From: Flammeovirgaceae bacterium
GTDB lineage: Bacteria > Bacteroidota > Bacteroidia > Cytophagales > Cyclobacteriaceae
Length of the DNA stretch: 5,105 nucleotides
Reading direction: 5' to 3'
NCBI GenBank assembly: GCA_947457025.1
Contig: CANGUI010000180.1
Span: forward strand, 1-5,105
In this document: piece after piece, positions 1 to 5,105 of the stretch
Numbering within the stretch: position 1 is the stretch's first letter
Layout of the letters: every line of letters starts with the position of its first letter
Notes under the pieces: model-generated
What the model saw: the letters and a program-made list of their open reading frames with translations, nothing else
Told to the model about the DNA's origin: nothing
Databases searched by the model: none
Program-made: the position numbers and the translations under genes

Positions 1-815
1 AAAGGCCTGCGCTCGCGAAACACAAAAGAAGAGATGCCGTACTCCTCGGTTTCGGGCGTGTGTTCGTTGTTCAGTTCTTTAATCCATCCGGCCGACTGTT
101 GTGCCTTTTCGTAATCGAAGGATTTGGTGTTGAGGATTTCGCGGGGCGACACTTCACCGAATTTCGTTTTGATGAGGTTGGCATCCGGGTTCAACTTCCG
201 TATAATGCCTTCCAGCAGCTTTAATTGATCGGGCTGCACCAAATCGGTTTTATTAAGGATGATCACGTTGGCAAATTCAATCTGGTCAGTAAGCAAATTC
301 ACAATGGTGCGTTCATCTTTTTCTTCAGCAGTCAGGCGCCGGTCCTGCAGTGTGTCGGCACTGCCGAAATCGCGGAAGAAGTTAAAGGCATCCACCACGG
401 TAACCATCGTGTCGAGGCGTGTCCACTGGCTCAGATCCAGGCGCTCCTCGCCGGTGTTGAAGGTGAAGGTCTGCGCTACGGGAATGGGTTCGGAGATGCC
501 GGTACTTTCGATAAGCAGGTAATCGAACTTTTTCATCTTCGCCAGCTTCTCCACTTCCACGATCAGATCTTCGCGCAGGGTGCAGCAAATGCAACCGTTG
601 CTCATCTCCACCAGCTTCTCCTCTGTGCGCGAGAGTTTAATCTCGTTTTTTACCAGTTGCGCATCAATGTTTACTTCGCTCATGTCGTTTACAATCAGGG
701 CCACTTTCAGCCCTTCGCGGTTGTGCAGCACGTGGTTGAGCAGCGTGGTTTTACCCGCTCCTAAAAACCCGCTCAAAACGGTTACGGGCAGTTTTTTGTC
801 AGCAAATAGTTTCAT
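1..815 (-). CDS. COG0523-family GTPase (CobW/YciC/ZagA-like putative metallochaperone), C-terminus cut by window edge
   Basis: Reading leftward from an ATG at 815, the frame is open to the window edge, giving 271 residues. Visible motifs are the P-loop GFLGAGKTT (16-24), [10 protein letters not shown] (43-52), the family hallmark GCICC metal-binding motif (74-78), ESTGISEP (103-110) and the G4 motif NKTD (188-191). These identify a G3E-family COG0523 GTPase; known members deliver zinc, cobalt or other metals to client proteins in the cytosol using GTP. The [10 protein letters not shown] block resembles the YciC/ZagA-type subgroup, which is often Zur-controlled. The fragment ends at [13 protein letters not shown], the usual entry to the CobW C-terminal domain, so roughly 100-130 residues should lie outside. 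The start is 5 bp after the stop of the His-rich lipoprotein gene, implying cotranscription and probably coupled translation. The visible part has no His-rich segment; that function may sit in the neighbouring lipoprotein. Family assignment is firm; zinc as the metal is inference. Confidence 0.95.
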   Translation of the reverse strand, partial: MKLFADKKLPVTVLSGFLGAGKTTLLNHVLHNREGLKVALIVNDMSEVNIDAQLVKNEIKLSRTEEKLVEMSNGCICCTLREDLIVEVEKLAKMKKFDYLLIESTGISEPIPVAQTFTFNTGEERLDLSQWTRLDTMVTVVDAFNFFRDFGSADTLQDRRLTAEEKDERTIVNLLTDQIEFANVIILNKTDLVQPDQLKLLEGIIRKLNPDANLIKTKFGEVSPREILNTKSFDYEKAQQSAGWIKELNNEHTPETEEYGISSFVFRERRP

Positions 816-820
816 GGCGG

Positions 821-1207
821 TTAGCGGTTGTTGGGAATCCGGATTTCAAGCGCTTGCAACTGGCGCAGCGCTTCTTTTTGTACGTTCAGCATGTCGGCAT
901 CGGTAATATTGGGTGGGGCTGCATGCTGGTGGTCGTGCCCCTCATGGTCATGATCATGTTCGGGTTCCAGCCCCGGCACTTCTACCAGGTTTTCTTCCCA
1001 CGCTTTCAGCTCTCGCTTCCAGGCAGCGAGGCTATCGGGCGGCACAGTAGTGGTCTGCCCCAGCGAATCCAGGCTGTTTTCCAGTTTTGCAGACAGCGCC
1101 AGTGCATGCAGGTGGATTTTGCCCGCCTGTTTCAATTCGTCAGACGTTTGTGGAGACTGGCACGCGGCTACCGCACACTGTACAGCAAAAAGAAAAATCG
1201 ATCGCAT
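821..1207 (-). CDS. Small His-rich lipoprotein, putative metal-binding
   Basis: A 128-aa protein starting at ATG 1207. An in-frame GTG at 1225 would add six residues, but the ATG gives a standard lipoprotein signal: Met-Arg, a hydrophobic run, then the lipobox VAAC with Cys16 as the lipidation site. The mature protein is mostly polar and helical in appearance ([19 protein letters not shown], about 61-79). An acidic, His-rich cluster [12 protein letters not shown] follows at about 84-95, with six His in twelve residues, and then a charged tail rich in Leu and Gln. An extra HLH occurs near 32-34. Such clusters bind Zn, Ni, Co or Cu. The gene lies 30 bp after the CFFC-protein gene and 5 bp before the COG0523 GTPase gene. 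The inferred role is an envelope-anchored metal buffer or chaperone working with the GTPase. I recognise no named domain; similar short His-rich proteins appear to occur in other Bacteroidota, but that is recollection. Confidence 0.85.
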   Translation of the reverse strand: MRSIFLFAVQCAVAACQSPQTSDELKQAGKIHLHALALSAKLENSLDSLGQTTTVPPDSLAAWKRELKAWEENLVEVPGLEPEHDHDHEGHDHQHAAPPNITDADMLNVQKEALRQLQALEIRIPNNR

Positions 1208-1237
1208 AGCAAAAGTTGGCGTCACAACGAAAACGGT

Positions 1238-1681
1238 TCATTGATTTGCACGTGGTTCCGTTACTACTTCGGCATCTTCTAGAATGAAGTTCAGGTGCGT
1301 AACGTCTGAGTCGTTCAAACGGAGGCGGCCTTGCACGGTAATGATTTGGTCGGCCTTGAATTTGGGCGGCCGGCTTTTGAACACCACTTCCGCAACCGAT
1401 TCGGGGCCCGCACCCCCACAAAAGAAACATGCCGCGTATGGATACTTCGATACAATAACGATGTTCGGGCCTACATCCATCGGCATGAAATGACCTTTTA
1501 CCACCAGGGGCTTGCCCTCGCGCGCCCGAATAGCAGCATCAAATTGGGGAACCAGAAAGTAATCGCTGTACTCTTTAAAAAACCTGGTCTTGAACGGTAT
1601 GCGTTCGAAAATCGCCCAGGCAGACTCCTGCGGATCTGCCACCGCGAACATCAGCAATGCCGAAAAAAGAAATTTACTCAT
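1238..1681 (-). CDS. Exported protein with CFFC motif, possibly DUF3299-like
   Basis: A 147-aa protein from ATG 1681. Residues 1-15 form a short signal peptide with a probable cleavage after AVA (13-15), placing the protein in the periplasm. The body contains PLVVKGHFMPMD (58-69), then YPYAACFFCGGAGPESVAEV (80-99) with the only two cysteines, C85 and C88, in a CxxC arrangement. Next comes a beta-rich part, DQIITVQGRLRLNDSD (111-126), and THLNFILEDAEVV (128-140), which reads like an OB-fold-type barrel. The G-x-F-M-P-M plus CFFC-GGAGPES layout recalls bacterial DUF3299-type proteins, but I cannot confirm the family. The CxxC could bind metal or be redox-active. It is the first gene of the leftward three-gene unit, ahead of a His-rich lipoprotein and a COG0523 GTPase, so a role in metal handling in the envelope is a reasonable inference. 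It is a genuine gene; its molecular function is unknown. Confidence 0.85.
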   Translation of the reverse strand: MSKFLFSALLMFAVADPQESAWAIFERIPFKTRFFKEYSDYFLVPQFDAAIRAREGKPLVVKGHFMPMDVGPNIVIVSKYPYAACFFCGGAGPESVAEVVFKSRPPKFKADQIITVQGRLRLNDSDVTHLNFILEDAEVVTEPRANQ

Positions 1682-1768
1682 GACAAAAAGTGCCGGGCCT
1701 TTTTAGGTGTGAAAAAGGAAAGTATAAGGGGAGCCCGACTGGCTTGTTACCGGCACGCTTGTTCGAAT

Positions 1769-1786
1769 CTCCCAAACCTCCCAAAC
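1769..1786. repeat. Tandem 9-bp duplication CTCCCAAAC x2
   Basis: CTCCCAAAC occurs twice back to back (1769-1777 and 1778-1786) in the leader region upstream of the CFFC-protein gene. On the minus strand it reads GTTTGGGAG twice. It could be a simple slippage duplication or a pair of protein-binding half-sites; nothing in the sequence decides between these. Confidence 0.4.
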
Positions 1787-1838
1787 GGCCAATACCCCTT
1801 ACACAATCTGTTTCTGCATCGCGACTTGAAAATGCTCG

Positions 1839-1871
1839 TGCAAGTAATCGGGATTTTTTCATAAATGCAAC
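1839..1871 (-). promoter_or_regulatory. Weak candidate promoter for the leftward operon
   Basis: On the minus strand, GTTG (1871-1868, inside the palindrome) is followed after 21 bases by TACTTGCA (1846-1839). This loosely fits the Bacteroidota layout of a -33 TTTG-like box and a -7 TAnnTTTG box. If real, the palindrome would cover the -33 box, as expected for a repressor site, and the transcript would carry a leader of about 150 nt. The -7 match is partial, so this is tentative. Confidence 0.2.
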
Positions 1872-1883
1872 ATTGTTGCATTT
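1863..1883. promoter_or_regulatory. Perfect 21-bp palindrome, candidate Fur/Zur-type operator
   Basis: The arms AAATGCAACA (1863-1872) and TGTTGCATTT (1874-1883) are exact reverse complements around a single central T (1873). Ten-base arms with a one-base centre, AT-rich at the outer ends, match the architecture of Fur-superfamily operators, including Zur boxes. The site lies in the divergent intergenic region, 181 bp before the start of the CFFC-protein gene and 331 bp before the DsrE gene. The nearby COG0523 GTPase and His-rich protein make zinc-responsive control the leading idea. The symmetry is seen directly; the regulator and the regulated gene are inferred. It is not followed by a clean T-run on either strand, so a terminator is less likely. 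Confidence 0.6.
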
Positions 1884-1963
1884 TTATTCTGGCCTGCTTC
1901 CTGATCCCTGCCGTTTATAAAGGGAGACCGCATCAACCAGCCAGCAATCCTACCCGCGTTTTT

Positions 1964-2114
1964 GGAATTTGTGTAGCGGATGATACGGGCTTACAGGGCG
2001 TGCCCCTCGCCACCGCACTCGCCGCCGCACCGGGTCGCGCTGGCGGTACTCGCCGGCCCGCCGCACAGGCCATTTCGGGCTCAAACAAAACCGCCATCGC
2101 TCACGCAGGCCCCT
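1964..2114. repeat. GC-rich structured intergenic stretch, possible dispersed repeat
   Basis: This part of the intergenic region differs in composition from the AT-richer DNA on its left. It has several short inverted repeats: TGGCGGT (2041-2047) with ACCGCCA (2090-2096), GGCC (2055-2058) with GGCC (2068-2071), and GGGC (1987-1990 or 1996-1999) with GCCC (2002-2005). On the minus strand the motif GGCGAG recurs three times (near 2005-2010, 2028-2033 and 2050-2055). Translations are low-complexity Ala/Pro/Gly/Thr and not protein-like. The pattern resembles the short structured repeats scattered between genes in some Cytophagales and Chitinophagales genomes. One copy in one window cannot prove repetition. 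Confidence 0.3.
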
Positions 2115-2214
2115 CCTCACACCCGTTTTTCCGAACCACTAGCTCCCCGCGGCTAACACCCACATCCGAAGATTCGCAGACGGCTATTTACTACCTTGTC
2201 CAAAAAATGTCGTC

Positions 2215-2745
2215 ATGAAAACCTGCTTCTTTCTCCTCAGCCTCGCCCTCTCTGCTTTAGCATACGCCCAGGAGCGCCAGTTCCCCGTGGTGCCCAACTT
2301 CGGGGGCGTCTTTCGCATCGCAAACGCCGCCCCGATTCCTGACCCGGGGTTGACCTACAACATCGTGATGGAGGTGTCCATGGCAAGCGAAAAAGCAGAC
2401 GACCTCAACTTTGCCATCAACAACGTAGCCCGGCTGCTCAACCTCCATGCGCTGGCGGGCATCCCGAAAGAAAATGTGCACGTGGTCGTAGCCGTCCACG
2501 GCGAAGCAGCCTACTGCCTGATGAACAACGAGGCCTATCAGAAAAAGTATAAAACCAGCAACCCCAACCTTCCCTTGCTCAAAGCGCTGAAGGAAGCCGG
2601 CGCTGATCTTTATGTCTGCGGTCAGTCGCTCTTTGCGCGCAACATCGACCGTCAGACACTCGTCCCCGAGGTTACCGTCGCACTCAGCATGATCACCACC
2701 GTTACCACCTTTCAGCTGAAGGGATATGCCTTTCTGAAATACTGA
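2215..2745 (+). CDS. Exported DsrE/DsrF-like family protein
   Basis: A 176-aa protein from ATG 2215. Residues 1-18 are a signal peptide (basic start, Leu/Ala-rich core, AYA|Q cleavage), so the mature protein is periplasmic. The remainder fits the DsrE-like fold (COG1416 type): YNIVMEVSMAS (48-58) as the first strand, NNVARLLNLHALAG (69-82), NVHVVVAVHGEAAYCLMNN (87-105) with the typical V-x-H-G turn, then LLKALKEAGADLYVCGQSLF (121-140). Cys135 is at the position where DsrE-type proteins carry their conserved cysteine. The C-terminal VTVALSMITTVTTFQLKGYAFL (153-174) is also typical. Relatives in sulfur oxidisers relay sulfur on this cysteine, but many secreted single-copy versions in heterotrophs have no known role, and no sulfur-oxidation genes are visible here. 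The next gene starts 2 bp after the stop, suggesting an operon. Family call strong, function open. Confidence 0.9.
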   Translation: MKTCFFLLSLALSALAYAQERQFPVVPNFGGVFRIANAAPIPDPGLTYNIVMEVSMASEKADDLNFAINNVARLLNLHALAGIPKENVHVVVAVHGEAAYCLMNNEAYQKKYKTSNPNLPLLKALKEAGADLYVCGQSLFARNIDRQTLVPEVTVALSMITTVTTFQLKGYAFLKY

Positions 2746-2747
2746 TT

Positions 2748-3320
2748 GTGCACACGCTCGAACCCTTTGCAGGCTGGCTCCGGTACTACGACTCATCGGC
2801 CGATGAGCTTTCCCCGTTCTTCGGCAAGGCGTACAACTTCGATGTGTACAGCGACACCATCTATGGGTATTATATTGATCCCGCGTGGGACAACATCGGC
2901 TCCGAAACGTTGTACCTCAAAACCCTCTACACCGACTACGAGCTGGGGTTCGTCATCGTGGAACTGCTGGGCGAATGGAACGATGCCATCCACAACGACA
3001 TCATGATACTCAAGCGTGAGTTTCTCGAGGTGCTCATGCAACACGGCATCCGCAAGTTCATGCTGCTGGGCGGCAACATCATGAACTTTCACGGCTCGGA
3101 TGACAGCTACTACGAGGAATGGCACCAGGAACTGGATGGCGGCTGGATCGCACTGGTCGACACCCCCGACTTCGTGTGCGAGGAAATGAGAAAATACCGG
3201 CTCGACAACTATGTACACATCAGCGAAGACCTGCAGATCAGCAACTGGCGCACGCTACATCCGCAGCGGCTGTTCGAACGGGTGGAAGAAATCCTGCCCC
3301 GCCGGTTAGGCAGTGGCTAG
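2748..3320 (+). CDS. Conserved Bacteroidota-type hypothetical protein
   Basis: A 190-aa protein with a GTG start at 2748, two bases after the DsrE stop, so translation is probably coupled. No signal peptide or membrane segment is visible; it should be cytosolic. It is rich in aromatic and acidic residues: EPFAGWLRYYDSSADE (5-20), SPFFGKAYNFDVYSDTIYGYY (22-42), GEWNDAIHNDIMILKRE (75-91), HGIRKFMLLGGNIMNFHGSD (99-118), DSYYEEWHQELDGGWIALVD (119-138) and WRTLHPQRLFERVEEILPRR near the end. The ordered motifs look conserved rather than random, and I associate this type with Bacteroidota genomes as a protein of unknown function; I know no domain name. Its only cysteine is in DFVCEEM. Pairing with an exported DsrE protein gives no clear functional clue. 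It ends 87 bp before the converging acyl-CoA ligase gene, with no strong terminator hairpin between them. Confidence 0.85.
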   Translation: MHTLEPFAGWLRYYDSSADELSPFFGKAYNFDVYSDTIYGYYIDPAWDNIGSETLYLKTLYTDYELGFVIVELLGEWNDAIHNDIMILKREFLEVLMQHGIRKFMLLGGNIMNFHGSDDSYYEEWHQELDGGWIALVDTPDFVCEEMRKYRLDNYVHISEDLQISNWRTLHPQRLFERVEEILPRRLGSG

Positions 3321-3407
3321 CACGGCGCACGCGGCGCAGCATGAAATGTTCCAGCCTTGCCATTCCCATTTCCCGACGGCACTTCGCAGCCGCCTATTTT
3401 CAACAGC

Positions 3408-5105
3408 TCAGGCGTAGAGTTTTTCCATCTCCTTCTGGTAACGGGCCAGAATCCGTTCGCGCAGCAACTTAAATGAGGTCGTCATCTCGCCCTGCTCGAT
3501 TGTCCACTCGGCATCCACCAGCATAAACTTGCGCACACACTGATAGCCCGGCAACAGGGCGTTAAGCTGGTCAACTTCATGCTGCATTTTCTGCACCACC
3601 TTGATGTTGTGGATCATGAATTGCGGGGCCGTCCAGTGGATTTGGTTTTCCGCGCACCACCGTTGCAGCATGCCCATGTGGGGTACGAGCAGCGCGCCCA
3701 CAAACGGTTTGTTGAACCCAAAGACGAGGCACTGCGAAATGAAGGGCGATGTTTGAAAATGGGCTTCCACCACCTGCGGAGAAATGTAAATTCCGGATGT
3801 CGTTTTGAAGAGCTCTTTCTTGCGTCCGGTAATTTCGAGGAATCGCTTTTTTACCATCCTGCCCGTATCGCCCGTGTGGAGCCAGCCGCCGCGAAGTGTT
3901 TCGGCCGTCAGTTCGGGACGCTGGTAGTAATGTGTCATCACATTGGGGCCTTTCACCAGTATTTCCCCTTCGCCGGTTTCGTCAGGCTCATCTATGCGGA
4001 TCTCCACACCGGGAATGGCGAGGCCAACGGTACCAAAGCGGTTCATGCCGGGCTCGCAGCGGTTCACCGAAATGAAGGGCGATGCTTCGGTCATGCCGTA
4101 GCCTGCCAGCACCTGCACGCCCGCGGCGGAAAACATGCGGCTGATGTCGGCCCGCAGGGCGGCTGCGCCCACGATCACATATTTCATTTTGCCTCCGAGT
4201 GCCTTGCGCCAGGTACGCAGCACCCAGAAGCGGGCCCAGAACAACTGCCAGTGGTACCACGGGCTCATCGGGCGCTTGCCAAATTGTTTCCCCACGCCCA
4301 TCGCCCACCGGATGAGGGTGCGTTTGATCTTGTTCTTTTGGAGGCTTTGTTCTTCAAGGTAGTCGTACATCTTCTCGAGTGTGCGCGGCACGCTGGTACA
4401 CAACACCGGGCGTACGTCGGCAAACTCAGCCGTGAGCCGGTCGCGGCCTGAGTTGAAAAATACGTTTGCGCCAAAAGCCAGGTAGGCGTAGCAGCTCGTG
4501 CGTTCAAACACGTGGCTGAACGGCAGGAAGCTCAGCACGCGGTCGCCCGGTTGCAGTGGCAGAATGGGCAGAATGGATTGTAGGTTGGCCACCACATTTT
4601 TGTGCGACAGGCAGGTGCCTTTGGGGCTACCACTCGTACCCGACGTATAGAGGATGGCCAGCCCATCCGTTTCGTGAACGTCCCGGCTGCGGGTGGCCAC
4701 GCGGGCGGCCAGCTCGTCCGTCATCGTGAAGGTGTCCCACGCCTCAAAATATCCCGGCTCTCCGGCTTGCAGGTGAAAGATCCCGCGGGCACCGGGCGGC
4801 AGGGAAGCTTGAAAGGTTTGCCGCAGCGCGGCATCTGCGGTGAAACAAAACCGGGCCTCCACTTCCTGCAGAATAAACGCGGCCTCCGCCGGGGTATTGG
4901 TGGGATGCATGGGCACCACAATAAGGCCTGCCTTCTGGCAGGCGAAGTCGAGCATCACCCAGCGGGCGCTGCCGCCGCGGGGAATAAATGCCACGCGGTC
5001 GCCTTTCTGCAGACCCTCGCTCAACAACCAGCCGGCCAGCCGCGTTGCCTCGGCATCGATGGCCTGAATGGAAAAACTCCGCCAGTCGCTGCCCTCGCGT
5101 TCGTT
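3408..5105 (-). CDS. AMP-forming long-chain fatty acid-CoA ligase, N-terminus outside window
   Basis: The minus-strand frame is open from the right window edge to a TGA at 3408, giving 565 visible residues; a TTG at 5027 is internal, since upstream codons continue the domain (DWRSFSIQAIDAEATRLAGW). Numbering from the window edge, the motifs are the ATP-binding A3 loop YTSGTSGSPKG (153-163), A5 GYGMTEASP (335-343), WLHTGD (408-413), the hinge/A8 segment GRKKELFKTTSGIYISP (427-443), and TTSFK (542-546) whose Lys546 matches the catalytic A10 lysine. The Trp-rich insert around 266-300 and the C-terminus are typical of FAA1/FadD15-type ligases (COG1022). It would activate long-chain fatty acids to acyl-CoA via acyl-AMP, at the inner membrane face, for beta-oxidation or lipid synthesis. 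All key motifs are intact; about 20-30 N-terminal residues are probably missing. It converges on the DsrE pair and appears to be a separate unit. Confidence 0.95.
   Translation of the reverse strand, partial: NEREGSDWRSFSIQAIDAEATRLAGWLLSEGLQKGDRVAFIPRGGSARWVMLDFACQKAGLIVVPMHPTNTPAEAAFILQEVEARFCFTADAALRQTFQASLPPGARGIFHLQAGEPGYFEAWDTFTMTDELAARVATRSRDVHETDGLAILYTSGTSGSPKGTCLSHKNVVANLQSILPILPLQPGDRVLSFLPFSHVFERTSCYAYLAFGANVFFNSGRDRLTAEFADVRPVLCTSVPRTLEKMYDYLEEQSLQKNKIKRTLIRWAMGVGKQFGKRPMSPWYHWQLFWARFWVLRTWRKALGGKMKYVIVGAAALRADISRMFSAAGVQVLAGYGMTEASPFISVNRCEPGMNRFGTVGLAIPGVEIRIDEPDETGEGEILVKGPNVMTHYYQRPELTAETLRGGWLHTGDTGRMVKKRFLEITGRKKELFKTTSGIYISPQVVEAHFQTSPFISQCLVFGFNKPFVGALLVPHMGMLQRWCAENQIHWTAPQFMIHNIKVVQKMQHEVDQLNALLPGYQCVRKFMLVDAEWTIEQGEMTTSFKLLRERILARYQKEMEKLYA

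Larger units (their letters stand above)
1682..2214. other. Divergent intergenic region (533 bp)
   Basis: This region separates the leftward metal-related operon from the rightward DsrE pair and should carry both promoters. It holds the 21-bp palindrome, the 9-bp tandem duplication and the GC-rich structured stretch described separately. Just upstream of the DsrE gene, TACCTTGT (2192-2199) resembles a Bacteroidota -7 box, but no well-spaced -33 box is visible. The leader CAAAAAATG (2201-2209) before the DsrE start is A-rich with no Shine-Dalgarno, as is common in Bacteroidota. The open frame at 1865-2218 is not judged to be a gene. Confidence 0.7.

Noticed and set aside
225..764. 179-codon plus-strand open frame opposite the COG0523 gene
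   Set aside because: It is the antisense of a gene with clear GTPase motifs; its translation has no recognisable domain.
1741..1800. tRNA-like TTCGAAT string (T-loop consensus) near 1762
   Set aside because: The five bases on each side (GCTTG and CTCCC) do not pair, no acceptor stem or anticodon arm can be built around it on either strand.
1865..2218. 117-codon plus-strand open frame starting inside the palindrome and overlapping the DsrE start by ATGA
   Set aside because: After the first 20 or so residues the translation is low-complexity Ala/Pro/Gly/Thr with no recognisable motif, it runs through the GC-rich structured stretch, and its start codon lies within the candidate operator. The ATGA overlap alone is weak evidence.
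3321..3407. Possible terminator between the converging genes (CGGC ACTTCGCA GCCG)
   Set aside because: The stem is only 4 bp with an 8-base loop and no adjacent T-run, too weak to call.
3579..4451. 290-codon plus-strand open frame opposite the acyl-CoA ligase
   Set aside because: It is a His/Ala/Arg-rich antisense shadow of a gene with all AMP-ligase motifs intact; long antisense frames are expected in GC-rich DNA.

Overview
The window looks like a chromosomal fragment of a Bacteroidota bacterium, probably of the Cytophagales/Chitinophagales type. The reasons are GC-rich genes without obvious Shine-Dalgarno sequences, a 190-aa hypothetical protein of a kind I associate with Bacteroidota, and short lipoproteins. 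This placement is inference from gene content; no rRNA or other marker gene is present.

Left part (1-1681, minus strand): a compact three-gene unit transcribed leftward. In transcription order it encodes (i) a 147-aa exported protein with a CFFC motif in a CFFCGGAGPES core, (ii) a small His-rich lipoprotein with a [12 protein letters not shown] cluster, and (iii) a COG0523-family (CobW/YciC/ZagA-like) GTPase, cut by the window edge just before its C-terminal domain. The gaps are 30 bp and 5 bp. The order envelope protein, envelope His-rich lipoprotein, cytosolic metallochaperone GTPase suggests handling of zinc or another transition metal. About 180 bp upstream of the unit is a perfect 21-bp palindrome (10-1-10), shaped like an operator for a Fur/Zur-type repressor.

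Middle (1682-2214): a 533-bp divergent intergenic region. It holds the palindrome, a 9-bp tandem duplication, a weak promoter candidate, and a GC-rich stretch with short inverted repeats (about 1964-2114) that resembles a dispersed repeat. I see no convincing gene there.

Right-centre (2215-3320, plus strand): a two-gene unit, an exported DsrE-fold protein followed after 2 bp by a GTG-started conserved protein of unknown function. Right (3408-5105, minus strand): a nearly complete AMP-forming long-chain fatty acid-CoA ligase with its N-terminus beyond the window. It converges on the DsrE pair and appears unrelated to the rest.

The most interesting unit is the left operon with its palindrome: a plausible, incompletely described metal-homeostasis module linking two envelope proteins to a COG0523 GTPase.
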